Below, one piece after another: positions 35,169-44,989 of a stretch of 57,519 bases of DNA (position 1 is the first letter of the stretch; each line of letters starts with the position of its first letter). A model generated the notes under the pieces. That model was not told the origin of the DNA, ran no database searches, and saw only the letters and a program-made list of their open reading frames with translations. Source of the stretch: Spirochaetales bacterium (GTDB lineage Bacteria; Spirochaetota; Spirochaetia; SZUA-6; RPPD01); NCBI GenBank assembly GCA_016930675.1, contig JAFGGG010000046.1, positions 1 to 57,519 on the forward strand, given 5' to 3'. The position numbers and the translations under genes are program-made.

Positions 35169-36638
35169 TTATTCGCCCTCACCAAGAAAATGCATATAAT
35201 CCTGTTTATTAATCTTTTCAAGCACGTCGTCCGAGCTTAGGACCATCCACATCTTGGGCTGCTCATAAAAATACTTTTTTATCACCCGCACAATGTCCCG
35301 TTCAGTCACCGCTTTTATCTTTTCCACAAAATAGAGATAACTGATGGGATCATCCGAATAAATAAGCGATGATAATATTTGCGAGGCAATTGATGAGTTA
35401 GTGGCCTGAGCACCATAATAACTCGTAATAAACTGGGCTTTATAAAACTCCAACGCGTCTGCTATGGGCACAAACTTACCCTGAGAAAGCTCGGGATCAT
35501 CGCCCGCTCCGATCCCCCCTTTCCCGGCAGCCGAAGCGGATACTTTCGCGCCCACACAGCGTCCCTGCATCATGTACCCGATAGCCGTATCAATATAGCG
35601 TTTTACTTTTTCCGGAACTGTGGTCTTATAAACCACGATGCTTGCATAATTCTCCTTGAATCCGAACGCATACGCCCATACACCGTAGCCTGCTCCGTGC
35701 TGAATGCGTACCAGTTCAAACAACAGATCATCGAGCATGGCGGAGGCCAAAACAACCGCCGGATAATCCGGATGATTACGGTCGGGAGCCGGGAAATCGG
35801 CGCGCACAAAAGCCAATCCCTGCGAGGCGGCAAAGGGTTCCAGGTACAGCTCCGATTGGGCAAGCTTTGAAAAAGAGGGCACATGAGGCTCCGGCCGTTC
35901 TTCGGCCGGCAGCGGCAGTTCCCCAAGACTGCCGTTCAACTGATCGAACAGCAGTTGCTCGTCAAAGTTTCCCACAGCCACCACATACATGCGCTCCGGA
36001 GTAAACGTCTTCTTATAGTAGTTTTTTACGTCTTGCAGGGTGATATTTTTAAGCGATTCAGCCGTTCCTCCGAAGTAGGCCAGATACGGATGCGCTTTGA
36101 AAAAATAATCGTGCAGTTTGGTAACGAGCCGTGAGTAAGGATCGTTCATCTCCTGTTGATATTTGATCTTCATATCATTTAACACAAGCTTGAACTGCTC
36201 TTCATCCCAGGCGGGATGTAAAAAACAATCGATATAAAGCGGAAAGAGCTCGGCAAAATACTTGTCCAGAGTAAAAAGACTGAATGCCGAATAGTCGAAT
36301 GAGCCGTAAAACGCGCTTATGCCGGAGCTTTTCTCGAAAAGGATCCTTTGCAGAGCCTCGTAACTGTAAGCCTCCGAACCCTTGGTGAGCATTTGCAGTG
36401 TTATTCCCTCTATTCCGGCCTTGCCTTCCGGGGTGTATATTACATTGCCCTTAAGACCGATGAGCAGGGAGAACACTCTATTGTTTTCATTTTTCTTGAT
36501 AATAAGCGGAATCCCGTTTTTCAGCATTAAGCGAGCGATGTTTTGTCTATTCTGCTCCACAAAGTTGTCGCTCGTTTTACATGATAAAAAACTGATAATA
36601 AAAAGTACAATCAGAATACAAGCCGTTCCTTTTTTCAC
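35169..36638 (-). CDS. M16-family peptidase-like subunit lacking the zinc motif (lipoprotein)
   Basis: Protein of 489 residues with an M16 (insulinase/processing-peptidase) fold. It has a lipobox-like FLSC near residue 20. Where active M16 enzymes have H-x-x-E-H, this one reads GIEGITLQML, so it cannot bind catalytic zinc. The rest follows family pattern, with two homologous halves and the block FTPERMYVVAVGNFDEQLLF. It ends close to the next M16 gene upstream, which has the motif, as in known M16 pairs where an active and an inactive subunit form one chamber. Start is GTG 36638, 6 nt after AAAGGAGG; its 5' end lies within the upstream gene's stop region. Confidence 0.85.
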   Translation of the reverse strand: MKKGTACILIVLFIISFLSCKTSDNFVEQNRQNIARLMLKNGIPLIIKKNENNRVFSLLIGLKGNVIYTPEGKAGIEGITLQMLTKGSEAYSYEALQRILFEKSSGISAFYGSFDYSAFSLFTLDKYFAELFPLYIDCFLHPAWDEEQFKLVLNDMKIKYQQEMNDPYSRLVTKLHDYFFKAHPYLAYFGGTAESLKNITLQDVKNYYKKTFTPERMYVVAVGNFDEQLLFDQLNGSLGELPLPAEERPEPHVPSFSKLAQSELYLEPFAASQGLAFVRADFPAPDRNHPDYPAVVLASAMLDDLLFELVRIQHGAGYGVWAYAFGFKENYASIVVYKTTVPEKVKRYIDTAIGYMMQGRCVGAKVSASAAGKGGIGAGDDPELSQGKFVPIADALEFYKAQFITSYYGAQATNSSIASQILSSLIYSDDPISYLYFVEKIKAVTERDIVRVIKKYFYEQPKMWMVLSSDDVLEKINKQDYMHFLGEGE

Positions 36639-36651
36639 ATCATTCCTCCTT

Positions 36652-38109
36652 TTACTTATCAGCCCACCAGAAGGCATTGGCCTTTTGTATCTCTTTGAAA
36701 CCGGCTTCCTTGAATTTCATACTTTTCGTTACCAGATCAGCGGGATTCATGAGCACGCCCAACAGCATTTTTCTGCTGGTTATGTATTTTTGAATATAAT
36801 TTTTAACATCACTGAAAGTAATTTTTTTCATATTATCAATATATCCCAAATAATATTCCGTATTAGCCGACGACCACCAAAAAGAAAGCGATGAGATAAG
36901 CTGTGATGCCGTCTCCATTTCCAAGAGCTGCTTATCCTCCAGCCTGGTCTTTACCAGATTAAAATCAGCCTGACTGAAATACTCCGGATCTTTAATGATC
37001 TCATTCATCTCTTGAATAATTGCCTTTTTAAAAAGAAGTGCCTGCTCGGTACTGTTCTCTGTCCCATCCGCAACCAGATACGTGCGAAAATAAATAGCTG
37101 CTCCGTCTCTTTGGGTATAGTACGAGGCATCGATAAGCTCTTTTCTATAAACACCAGGAACTTTGGAAAAGATATTTGTCTTAAAGCGTCCATGAGGATC
37201 TTCCAGCAGCATCAGCCACACATCGGCGGCATAGGTTGCTTTGGGATCATCCAGTACGTCCGGACCACGCAGCCTGAGATCAACGGCCATCAAACCCTGG
37301 TACATTGATTCATCGCCGTAATAGAGAAATACATCTTCCTTTAAAAAGGGATGCGGAGGCGCGCCTGTCTGCCATGGATCGGATCCTTGAGCCCAATCGC
37401 CAAAGTAACGGTTAACCAGCGCCAATGCCTGTTCCGGATTAACATCCCCGCCGATAAACAAGGCTGCGTTGTTAGGTATATAGTAGCCATTCTGGATGGC
37501 CAGCATGCTCTCCCGACTCGCGTCCTGCACATTCCATTCCGGACCGCTGACATCCTTTCGCCAGGGATAAAGATAAAACAGATGGTTGTTCATCGCGCTT
37601 TCATAAATCCGCCCTGGATCATTGTGGTACCCCTTTATTTCGTTAAGCACCACCTGCTTTTCGGTTTCAAGCTCATCTTCCAAAAAAAGCGGGTAACGTG
37701 CCGCGTTGGCCCAGAACTCAAGCCCCTTCCCCAGTTTGTCCGCCGGTACGGTGAAATAATAATCTACATACTCCGTAGAGGTACCGCCGTTCCAGGAGGT
37801 AACACCGATCTCTTTCATGGCCGCTTGAAAGTCGCTGTCGCTTTTGTATACTTTATTACCCTTGAACAGCATATGTTCATACAGATGAAACAGTCCGGCC
37901 GTTTCCGGAGCTTGCGCCAAAGCGCCGCAGCGAAATGTAATTTGAATCGTCACCAAAGGCACTGCGTGATTCTCAAAAACGAACAGTTCCATACCGTTAT
38001 CCAGCACGTAATGGTGCAGACCGGGGATAACTGTAGACTCTGCTGAAATGGAAACAACAAAAAGGCAGACAAGCAAAAGTACTGCCGCAGAATGTTTGAT
38101 TATTTTCAT
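36652..38109 (-). CDS. M16-family zinc peptidase, active subunit
   Basis: Protein of 485 residues with a signal peptide (ending VSISAES). The inverted zinc motif H-x-x-E-H is HLYEH at 75-79, with Glu78 as base; the third ligand is probably Glu157 in VVLNEIKG. The second, non-catalytic half follows, with YIPNNAALFIGGDVNPEQAL. It presumably degrades peptides in the periplasm together with the zinc-less partner encoded 13 bp downstream. GAGGAG lies upstream of ATG 38109. The pair shares a strand with, but is separate from, the peptide transporter at 38967-44774. Confidence 0.9.
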   Translation of the reverse strand: MKIIKHSAAVLLLVCLFVVSISAESTVIPGLHHYVLDNGMELFVFENHAVPLVTIQITFRCGALAQAPETAGLFHLYEHMLFKGNKVYKSDSDFQAAMKEIGVTSWNGGTSTEYVDYYFTVPADKLGKGLEFWANAARYPLFLEDELETEKQVVLNEIKGYHNDPGRIYESAMNNHLFYLYPWRKDVSGPEWNVQDASRESMLAIQNGYYIPNNAALFIGGDVNPEQALALVNRYFGDWAQGSDPWQTGAPPHPFLKEDVFLYYGDESMYQGLMAVDLRLRGPDVLDDPKATYAADVWLMLLEDPHGRFKTNIFSKVPGVYRKELIDASYYTQRDGAAIYFRTYLVADGTENSTEQALLFKKAIIQEMNEIIKDPEYFSQADFNLVKTRLEDKQLLEMETASQLISSLSFWWSSANTEYYLGYIDNMKKITFSDVKNYIQKYITSRKMLLGVLMNPADLVTKSMKFKEAGFKEIQKANAFWWADK

Positions 38110-38235
38110 GAGCTTAGAACTCCTCGTGCTTTATCTTCATTATAATATGTATATACTGCCAAATCGTGAAGGAGTCAATGTAGTCTATGGCAATAAATTT
38201 AAATCAGCCACACAACTGATTTTTTTGTAAAAAGC

Positions 38236-38264
38236 TTGTAGCGCGAACATGATTTTGTTATCAT
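38236..38264 (+). promoter_or_regulatory. Promoter for a leaderless YfaP-like mRNA
   Basis: TTGTAG 38236-38241, 17-nt spacer, TATCAT 38259-38264. The ATG at 38272 starts 8 nt after the last base of the -10 box. An earlier in-frame ATG at 38263 overlaps the -10 box and cannot be on this transcript. Confidence 0.5.
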
Positions 38265-38271
38265 GAAAATC

Positions 38272-38970
38272 ATGTTTAAAATAATGTATATCAAAAAAAT
38301 ATTTATTCTGCTTTTTATTTTTTTTATTGCTAACAACAGCTGCGCGGAAGATTACGTACGACTCACCTCGCCCAAAAACGGCTGGTCGTCCGACAGAATC
38401 GTGTATATAAAGGGGGAGACCTCTATAAGCGTTCCCTGGCTCACCCTTGTGTACAACGGACTGCCCTTTATGGTTCCGGTTGCAAACGGCAGGTTCGAAA
38501 GAAAATTTGTGGCCTTTAGAGGACTCAACAGCGTGTATGTTGAAATTGAAACCAAAAATAAAATTTACAGCGACAGTGTTACCTTTTATTCCGATACTCC
38601 GGCCGTGCGACTGCGCATGATCCTGATCTGGGATACGGACGGTACCCATATTGATTTTTGGATCAAGGAGCCTTCAGGGGAACTGTGTAAATGGAACCAT
38701 AAAAAAACGGAATCGGGCGGTGTGCTCGATATCGGCACGGATTATCCCGGTTACGGGCCGCAAATTTATACTCATTCAAGCCCTCCCGGAGGCACGTATC
38801 AAATTCAGGTACATTATTACTCGGCGTACAATGTGCCGCAAACACTGGCCACTATTTATATCGTGCTGAACGAAGGCGGTGATAATGAAATCATCAAGAG
38901 TTACGAGGTGTTGCTGACTAAACCGGGCTTGATTTATAATGTTGAGTCTCTGACCTTCGACGGGTTTTAG
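38272..38970 (+). CDS. YfaP/DUF2135-like exported protein
   Basis: Protein of 232 residues with a signal peptide (ending NNSCAED). Residues about 20-105 look like an Ig-like domain (RLTSPKNGWSSDRIVYIKG). Residues about 110-220 match DUF2135: RMILIWDTDGTHIDFWIKEPSGELC, then GYGPQIYT and GTYQIQVHYYSAYN. The Asp-rich WDTDGTHIDFW probably binds calcium. A Cys at the signal end could also be lipidated. The start is set by the promoter; longer starts at 38263 lack a transcript. The stop overlaps the end of the convergent oppF gene by 4 nt. Confidence 0.75.
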   Translation: MFKIMYIKKIFILLFIFFIANNSCAEDYVRLTSPKNGWSSDRIVYIKGETSISVPWLTLVYNGLPFMVPVANGRFERKFVAFRGLNSVYVEIETKNKIYSDSVTFYSDTPAVRLRMILIWDTDGTHIDFWIKEPSGELCKWNHKKTESGGVLDIGTDYPGYGPQIYTHSSPPGGTYQIQVHYYSAYNVPQTLATIYIVLNEGGDNEIIKSYEVLLTKPGLIYNVESLTFDGF

Positions 38971-39935
38971 GCAAAATGACAAAAGGCCGTATGCTCTTTG
39001 GCCACCTGTTTAGCAGGCGGCTCTTGTTTTTTACAAATCTTTTGAGCCATATAGCATCTGTCCTGAAAGCAGCAACCTTTCATCTCTCCCACAGGCGTGG
39101 AAACATCGCCCTTAAGAATGATGCGCTCCTTTGACTTTCCAACTTTAGGTTCGGGAATAGCCGAGATAAGCGCTTTGGAATAAGGATGACCGGTATGAGC
39201 AAACAGACTGGCTCCCGGTGCTTTTTCCACGATCTTTCCCCGGTACATAACGAAAATCATATCCGATACATGTTTAACCACCGCCAAATCATGGGAAATA
39301 AAAATAAGAGACAGGTTAAACTTATTTTTAAGTCCGTTCAGCAGATTCAAAACCTGCGCCTGGATCGATACATCCAAAGCCGATACCGGTTCATCGCAGA
39401 TGAGCAGCTCGGGAGAGAGGGCCAGCGCTCTGGCAATTGAAATGCGCTGGCGCTGTCCGCCGGAAAACTCATGCGGATAGTGATGACAATACTGAGTAGA
39501 AAGTCCAACCAGTTTCAGCAGCTCCTCCGTTCTCCCGGCGAGCTTTTTTTTTGAATACAGCAGGTTGGACGAACGCAAACTCGTTGTGACAATATCAAGT
39601 ACTGTCTTGCGGGGATTTAACGAAGAGTACGGATCCTGAAAAATAAACTGAACGGATTTTCTGTACTCATACCATTCCGAGTATTTAAAGTCTGCGGTAT
39701 TTTTTCCTTTAAAATATATTTCGCCTGCAGTGGGTTTCTCCAAATTAACAAGGGTTCTGCCCAGTGTGGTCTTGCCGCAACCCGATTCCCCGACCAAACC
39801 TATGGTCTGCCGGGGTCCTATGGCAAATGAAATCCCATCAACCGCATGAATGAAGGCCTTCTTGCCGAAAAACATATTCTTTTGCACGGGAAAGTATTTT
39901 TTTAAGTGCTTAACAGCTAACAAATCACTTGCCAT
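38967..39935 (-). CDS. oppF: Peptide ABC transporter ATP-binding protein, OppF type
   Basis: Protein of 322 residues that powers a peptide importer. Walker A GESGCGKTT, signature FSGGQRQRISIARAL, Walker B LLICDEPVSALD and the H-loop SHDLAVVKH are all present. The C-terminal oligopeptide/dipeptide region with Cys (GCCFQDRCYMAQKICKK) is typical of this class and may bind an Fe-S cluster or zinc. It is the last gene of the operon, 15 bp after oppD. Its stop overlaps the convergent YfaP-like gene. The substrate range is unknown; context points to peptides handled by a YejA-like binding protein. Confidence 0.9.
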   Translation of the reverse strand: MASDLLAVKHLKKYFPVQKNMFFGKKAFIHAVDGISFAIGPRQTIGLVGESGCGKTTLGRTLVNLEKPTAGEIYFKGKNTADFKYSEWYEYRKSVQFIFQDPYSSLNPRKTVLDIVTTSLRSSNLLYSKKKLAGRTEELLKLVGLSTQYCHHYPHEFSGGQRQRISIARALALSPELLICDEPVSALDVSIQAQVLNLLNGLKNKFNLSLIFISHDLAVVKHVSDMIFVMYRGKIVEKAPGASLFAHTGHPYSKALISAIPEPKVGKSKERIILKGDVSTPVGEMKGCCFQDRCYMAQKICKKQEPPAKQVAKEHTAFCHFA

Positions 39936-39950
39936 TATATTCCTCTGTTT

Positions 39951-40931
39951 TTAATAAAGCCAGCATGAAACCCAATGCCCTTTTTTGTGTTCTTTAAGCG
40001 GAGGAGGTGTGTTTTGATCGCACTGCTTAAAGCGGTCGGGACAGCGCGGCGCAAAGCGGCAGCCCGGTAAAAACTTGCTGGGATGAGGGACCGTGCCCTT
40101 TATCGAAGAAAGTTTTCCTCCCTTTGTATCCAGTGTGGGAATGGACTGTAAAAGTCCGTTTGTGTAAGGATGCAGCGGCTGCTTAAACAGATCTTTCACG
40201 GCGGCCACTTCGGCGAACCTGCCCGCGTACATCACGATTACTCTGTCGCAGGTGGTGGCAACCAGACCCATATTGTGGGTAATTAAAATCAGCGCCATAT
40301 TGTACTGTTTGTGCAATGATTCGATCAATTCCATGATCTGAGCCTGAATGGTCACGTCCAGGGCCGTGGTGGGCTCGTCCGCGATCAGCAACTTCGGATT
40401 ACAGGCGATGGCAATGGCGATTACCACCCGCTGCCGCATTCCCCCGGACAGGCTGTGAGGGTACATACCGTATATATCCTCCTGATTGGGCAGTCCCACT
40501 TCTTTAAAAAGCGCAAGGATTCTGCTGCGGACTTTGTCTGCGGGCATCTCCGGCAAGTGGATGGTAAGCGCTTCGGCCACCTGCTCACCCACTCTTTTCA
40601 CCGGATTAAGGCTGGTCATGGGCTCCTGAAAGATCACGCCGATTTCCTTACCCCGTATACCATACAGTTCCTTTGGAGCAAGAGACAGAATATTTTTTCC
40701 GTTGAACACGATACTGCCCTTTTCGATCCGTCCCGGCGGTATGGGCAGCAGTTTTAAAATGGACATGGCGGTTACGCTTTTGCCGCAGCCCGATTCTCCT
40801 ACCAGACCCAGACTCTCACCCTGCCCCAAACTAAAAGAAACCGAGTCCACCGCCTGGATGTACTGCTCCTCAACCGTAAAACCTATAGAGAGGTTGTTTA
40901 CTTTTACCAAATCCTTTTTTGTCACGCTCAT
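39951..40931 (-). CDS. oppD: Peptide ABC transporter ATP-binding protein, OppD type
   Basis: Protein of 326 residues with complete ABC motifs: Walker [11 protein letters not shown], signature [15 protein letters not shown], Walker [14 protein letters not shown]-loop THNMGLVAT, and the C-terminal Cys block [14 protein letters not shown]. It pairs with OppF. In the E. coli Yej system both ATPases are fused in one protein (YejF); here they are separate. The start is ATG 40931, one base after the stop of the permease gene, with GGAG before it; the longer frame from 40991 is inside the permease gene. Confidence 0.92.
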   Translation of the reverse strand: MSVTKKDLVKVNNLSIGFTVEEQYIQAVDSVSFSLGQGESLGLVGESGCGKSVTAMSILKLLPIPPGRIEKGSIVFNGKNILSLAPKELYGIRGKEIGVIFQEPMTSLNPVKRVGEQVAEALTIHLPEMPADKVRSRILALFKEVGLPNQEDIYGMYPHSLSGGMRQRVVIAIAIACNPKLLIADEPTTALDVTIQAQIMELIESLHKQYNMALILITHNMGLVATTCDRVIVMYAGRFAEVAAVKDLFKQPLHPYTNGLLQSIPTLDTKGGKLSSIKGTVPHPSKFLPGCRFAPRCPDRFKQCDQNTPPPLKEHKKGHWVSCWLY

Positions 40932-40932
40932 T

Positions 40933-41982
40933 TTACTCCATTTTTGTGTACTCTTTGGGATCCATGGCCTCACGCACACCCTCCCCCACAAAGGTTAACA
41001 GCAGCAGTGTTAAAAACAGGGCGATAAAGGGATACACGGAAAGCCAGTAACTGGAAAGATTGCCCATGCCCTGTCTGATGAGCTCGCCCCAGCTGGGAGT
41101 GGGCGCGGGCAGCCCGAAACCCAGATAATCCAGAGCCGTGAGGGTGAAGACCGCGCTGATCAAGGAAAAGGGCATAAAGGTGATAATGGGCGTCAAAGCA
41201 TTGGGCAGAATCTCGGAAAAAAGTATTTTAAATCTTTTTACTCCCAACACCTTGGCCGCGTCCACAAACTGATATTTTTTAAGACGCAGGAACTCGGCCC
41301 TGATATAATAGGAAAGACCTATCCAGTTGAACACCGCCATGATGATAATCAGGGTGGAAAAGCTCTGGCCCAGTACACTGCCGATCAGAATAATCACATA
41401 TAAAAAGGGCAGCGCGGACAGCACCTCGATAAAACGCTGCATAATCAAATCGAATTTTCCTCCCATATAGCCCTGCAGGCCGCCTATGATGCAGCCGATC
41501 ACAATTTCCAAAAGCAGAAGCACCAGGGCGAAGGTCAGTGAGATACGAAAGCCGTATAACAGTCGGGCGAACACATCCCTTCCCCTGTCGTCCGTGCCCA
41601 GGATGTGCTTAGCGTCCGGCGCTGTGGGCGGCGTGCCCTCAAGCTCATCCAGCGTCGAGGTGTAGGGGCTGTAGGGAATAAGCGGAAAAAGCATGAAGTT
41701 CCCCGTACCGGCTTGAAAGCGTTCCGAGCGGGCCAGCTCCCGATAGAGCGCTTCGGTTTGATACTTTCCCCCAAACTCCTTGTCCGCGTAAAGATTATAA
41801 GCAGCGAAAAAATAGAGTTTTCCTTCATAATGGATAAGCAAGGGCTTGTCATTGGCAATCAACTCGCTAAACAGCGATAAAAAGAACAGCCCGAGCAGTA
41901 TACATAAAGCGATAAACGCCCGTTTGATTTTTAAAAAACGCCCCAGTCTTCTCTGTGTAAGAGGCGAAATACGCAGTTTCAT
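40933..41982 (-). CDS. yejE: Peptide ABC transporter permease, YejE/OppC type
   Basis: Protein of 349 residues with about six membrane helices and the permease loop (EAA motif) AAKVLGVKRFKILFSEILPNA. A long periplasmic insert after the first helix (ELIANDKPLLIHYEGKLYFFA ... FGGKYQTEALY) is characteristic of the Yej subgroup rather than of OppC, which supports the name. GTDDRGRDVF marks the start of the conserved core. It sits between the other permease and oppD, with gaps of 22 bp and 1 bp. Confidence 0.88.
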   Translation of the reverse strand: MKLRISPLTQRRLGRFLKIKRAFIALCILLGLFFLSLFSELIANDKPLLIHYEGKLYFFAAYNLYADKEFGGKYQTEALYRELARSERFQAGTGNFMLFPLIPYSPYTSTLDELEGTPPTAPDAKHILGTDDRGRDVFARLLYGFRISLTFALVLLLLEIVIGCIIGGLQGYMGGKFDLIMQRFIEVLSALPFLYVIILIGSVLGQSFSTLIIIMAVFNWIGLSYYIRAEFLRLKKYQFVDAAKVLGVKRFKILFSEILPNALTPIITFMPFSLISAVFTLTALDYLGFGLPAPTPSWGELIRQGMGNLSSYWLSVYPFIALFLTLLLLTFVGEGVREAMDPKEYTKME

Positions 41983-42004
41983 AGATGCTGCTTATACTCC
42001 TAGT

Positions 42005-43009
42005 CTACTCAAAACTTATGCGGGGATCGGCGACCGCCAATGAAAAGTCGGAGATCAACCTCCCCAGCAGATTAAAAAGCGTGGTAATTATAATAATTCC
42101 CAATACAACCGGATAATCCCTGTTCAGCATGGCTTCAAAACTCAACAGGCCCATACCCGGGATGGAAAAGACCTTTTCAATCAGGATGGAGCCGGCAAAA
42201 AATATTGCGAATAATCTGCCCAATCCAGTCAGGATGGGGATAAAGGCGTTGCGCAGCGCGTGCCGGAACACCACTTTATTGTAGGGCAGTCCTTTTGCCA
42301 ACGCCGTACGGATATAGTCCTTGTTTAACTCCTCCATTAATGAGTTTTTCATAAGAGTAGTGAGGATGGCATAGCCCCCTATGCTGTAACAGAATACGGG
42401 CAGCACCATGTGGTGCAGAAAATCCAGGATCTTCATGTACCAGGGCAGGAACTCGAAATTATCCGACACGACCCCGGATAGGGGAAACAGATTAAGGAAA
42501 CTTCCGCCCCCTAAAAACACCAACAGCAGAACGCCCAGCGCGAATCCGGGTATGGCATAGCCCACGTACACGATCACGCTGGAAGCCGTATCGAAGATAC
42601 TCCTGTGAGAAAGCGCCTTTTTAATACCCAGAGGGATGCAGATCAGATAGGACAACAGAAAACCGGTCAGTCCGAAGGTGAGTGAGATGGGCAGGCGCTC
42701 GGCGATCTCGCTCAACACCGGACGGAATGTGCGGAAGGACTCTCCGAAGTCCCCCACCACAATCTTTCCCATCCAGGAAAAGTACTGTTCGTGAATCGGC
42801 TTGTCAAAACCGTAGATTTTTTTCAGACGCTCGACCTCTTTGGTCTCCACGGTTTTGCTGTGCATCTGCTGGCCGCCCGAGGTCATGCGCATAATGGCCT
42901 GCTCGATGGGTCCTCCCGGCAGAATACGGGTAAGCAGAAAACAGGCAATGCTGACTCCAATGAGAGTGGGAATAATGAGTAACAGACGTTTAATCAGATA
43001 TCTCAGCAT
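42005..43009 (-). CDS. yejB: Peptide ABC transporter permease, YejB/OppB type
   Basis: Protein of 334 residues with about six membrane helices: MLRYLIKRLLLIIPTLIGVSIACFLLTRILPGGPIEQAI is the family start (GGPIEQ is Yej-like), and RTALAKGLPYNKVVFRHALRNAFIP is the ATPase-contact loop. It forms the pore with YejE. The first 20 nt overlap the end of the solute-binding gene, implying coupled translation. The ribosome site GAAAGAAAG is weak, in line with coupling. Confidence 0.9.
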   Translation of the reverse strand: MLRYLIKRLLLIIPTLIGVSIACFLLTRILPGGPIEQAIMRMTSGGQQMHSKTVETKEVERLKKIYGFDKPIHEQYFSWMGKIVVGDFGESFRTFRPVLSEIAERLPISLTFGLTGFLLSYLICIPLGIKKALSHRSIFDTASSVIVYVGYAIPGFALGVLLLVFLGGGSFLNLFPLSGVVSDNFEFLPWYMKILDFLHHMVLPVFCYSIGGYAILTTLMKNSLMEELNKDYIRTALAKGLPYNKVVFRHALRNAFIPILTGLGRLFAIFFAGSILIEKVFSIPGMGLLSFEAMLNRDYPVVLGIIIITTLFNLLGRLISDFSLAVADPRISFE

Positions 43010-44774
43010 ATCTTTCTTTCAAGCTTTCATCATAGAACACATCGATTTCTTCGTCCGGAAGCGCGGTGTTGTTTTGCACGGCCTGCTGCAGCGCTTTCAG
43101 TTTATCCTGATCCATGCTCCAGTTGGTTATATAGCTGTCTTCCGAAGCATCATCTGTATATTTCTTGAATACAGTGGGCGGCATGCCAAACTTGTTCCAA
43201 TAATACAACCTCGTATATGGCCCATACCACATTAAAATCACAGGCACATCATTGGTAAGTATGAGATCTATCTTTTTTAAGAGCTGAATACGCTTCTCAA
43301 TATCGTATTCTTCCAGATAAGGGTCGATGAGTTCATCCAACCGCGTATTTTTATAGCCCACAATATTATTGGTATTGGGCGTGTCGGCACGGTCGCTGCG
43401 CCAGCCGTCTTCGATCGAGGGAAAGCGTGTACCCGACCCCCTGCCCCAAGCCGCCAATACCATATCAAAATCAAAATCCTCGAACACCTTTTTTCGATAG
43501 GCAGCAGCTGAAATCAGATTCAAGTTAATGTTGATCCCAACCTTGCCGCAATCCTCCTTATAAATGGTCAAGTGCTTCTCAAAACTTTGACCTATATACG
43601 TAAATTCAATTTCAAAGCGTTCGCCCTTTTCATTGATAAGCACACCGTCACTCGCTACCCTGTCCCAACCGGCAGCGGCCAACAGCTCACGAGCTCGTTC
43701 AGGATTATAGGAATAATCGGGGAGATCGGCGTCTGTATTAAAAAACTCCGGGTAATATGATCGCAAAGGAATATATTGATTATACATGATCTTTTCATTA
43801 ATCAGATCCACATTTAACAGATAGGCTAAAGCCTGTCTTACCCGTACATCCTTAAATATTTTTCTGCGCAGATTCATATGAAAACCGGCATACCCTTCAG
43901 GCTTGTAATTATAAACTCTTTTGGCCATAATCCAGTTCTGCCGTAACTGATGAGGAGGATCTTCTTCTACCCATTCTATCCAATCTTTCGCAGAAGGCGG
44001 CAACATAATATCAATCTCTCCTTTTTTTAAGGCTTCCAAGCGGATTTCATCTTCCAAGATGAATTTATATTTTATATATTCAAAATTGTACATGTTCGCT
44101 TTATTTGGAAGTTGCTTGCACCAATAATCGGGCCGTCTCTTTAAAGTGATAAACCGGTCGGGTTCTACGTTTTCTATTATATAAGGTCCTGAACCCGGGG
44201 GCAGCATAAGGTTGAAATCCTTATTAAAATCCATACCGTCATATTCATGTTTGGGCAGTACTATAAAAGAATAGGCAATGATAAAATTCGACCAACGCTT
44301 ACTCTTCGCTTTAAATATTACGGTGTATTCATCAACAGCATAAATATCTTCAAAGTTTGCTTCAAAATCCATACGGAACAGGCTGGTCAGGTTGTTCTCA
44401 TCCATGATCGTATCATAGGTAAAAATCACATCTTCTGAAGTAACGGGGCTGCCATCCGCCCACTTGGCGTTTTTGTTCAACACAAAGGTATAGGTGAGCT
44501 TGTCGGGGCTTACGGTCCAGCTCTCCGCCAGTCTGCCTTTGAGCTTCCATGTTTCCATGTCCCTTTCGCACAGACTTTCATAGAGCAGTTGACACACCTC
44601 GATGCTGAAACTTCCATAGTTAATATACATATTAAGGGATTTTGGCATTGCTTCTCCGCCGATCACGATCATATTTTCAGCGCTCAAAGCCGGAAACCGC
44701 CCTGTTCCGCCCTCACAAGCGGCAAACATCAAAGCCATCAGGATTAAAACAAAAGCAAACACCATTTTTTTCAT
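42990..44774 (-). CDS. Peptide-binding lipoprotein of the ABC transporter (SBP family 5)
   Basis: Lipoprotein of 594 residues, lipobox FAAC (Cys20). It has the family 5 solute-binding layout: LYESLCERDMETWKLKGRLAESWTVSPD, then YTFVLNKNAKWADGSPVTSEDVIFTYDTI, and later VRQALAYLLNVDLINEKIM. It captures peptides or similar compounds for YejB/YejE and the two ATPases, encoded directly downstream. The start is ATG 44774 near AGGGG; the longer frame from 44834 would bury the signal. A close paralogue is at 47967-49742, with an OmpA/CSDML pair between them. Confidence 0.9.
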   Translation of the reverse strand: MKKMVFAFVLILMALMFAACEGGTGRFPALSAENMIVIGGEAMPKSLNMYINYGSFSIEVCQLLYESLCERDMETWKLKGRLAESWTVSPDKLTYTFVLNKNAKWADGSPVTSEDVIFTYDTIMDENNLTSLFRMDFEANFEDIYAVDEYTVIFKAKSKRWSNFIIAYSFIVLPKHEYDGMDFNKDFNLMLPPGSGPYIIENVEPDRFITLKRRPDYWCKQLPNKANMYNFEYIKYKFILEDEIRLEALKKGEIDIMLPPSAKDWIEWVEEDPPHQLRQNWIMAKRVYNYKPEGYAGFHMNLRRKIFKDVRVRQALAYLLNVDLINEKIMYNQYIPLRSYYPEFFNTDADLPDYSYNPERARELLAAAGWDRVASDGVLINEKGERFEIEFTYIGQSFEKHLTIYKEDCGKVGININLNLISAAAYRKKVFEDFDFDMVLAAWGRGSGTRFPSIEDGWRSDRADTPNTNNIVGYKNTRLDELIDPYLEEYDIEKRIQLLKKIDLILTNDVPVILMWYGPYTRLYYWNKFGMPPTVFKKYTDDASEDSYITNWSMDQDKLKALQQAVQNNTALPDEEIDVFYDESLKERYAEISD

Positions 44775-44989
44775 TCTCAAGGCCCCTATTAAATAGTCTC
44801 TTTTCCAAACAACTAAATATAAACAATGATACATAAAAAATCTAACGTAAAAGCGTGAGTTTGTCGAGGGCTTGAAAACGGATAAACCGCATTTACTTTA
44901 CCATATATACTCTCTACGAATGATTAAGCAGAAACAAGAGACGGATGCCGCACTATAAAAGGGAGGCAAGCCATTGCAAAAGCCGCTAT

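Noticed and set aside
34895..35221. 108-codon minus-strand frame after the M16-like gene
   Set aside because: It starts inside the M16-like gene, has no own ribosome site and no recognisable motifs; noted in the spacer entry only.
38967..44774. Naming of the transporter as a microcin C (Yej) importer
   Set aside because: The permeases are Yej-like, but the ATPase is split in two and substrate cannot be read from sequence; only the subgroup resemblance is claimed.
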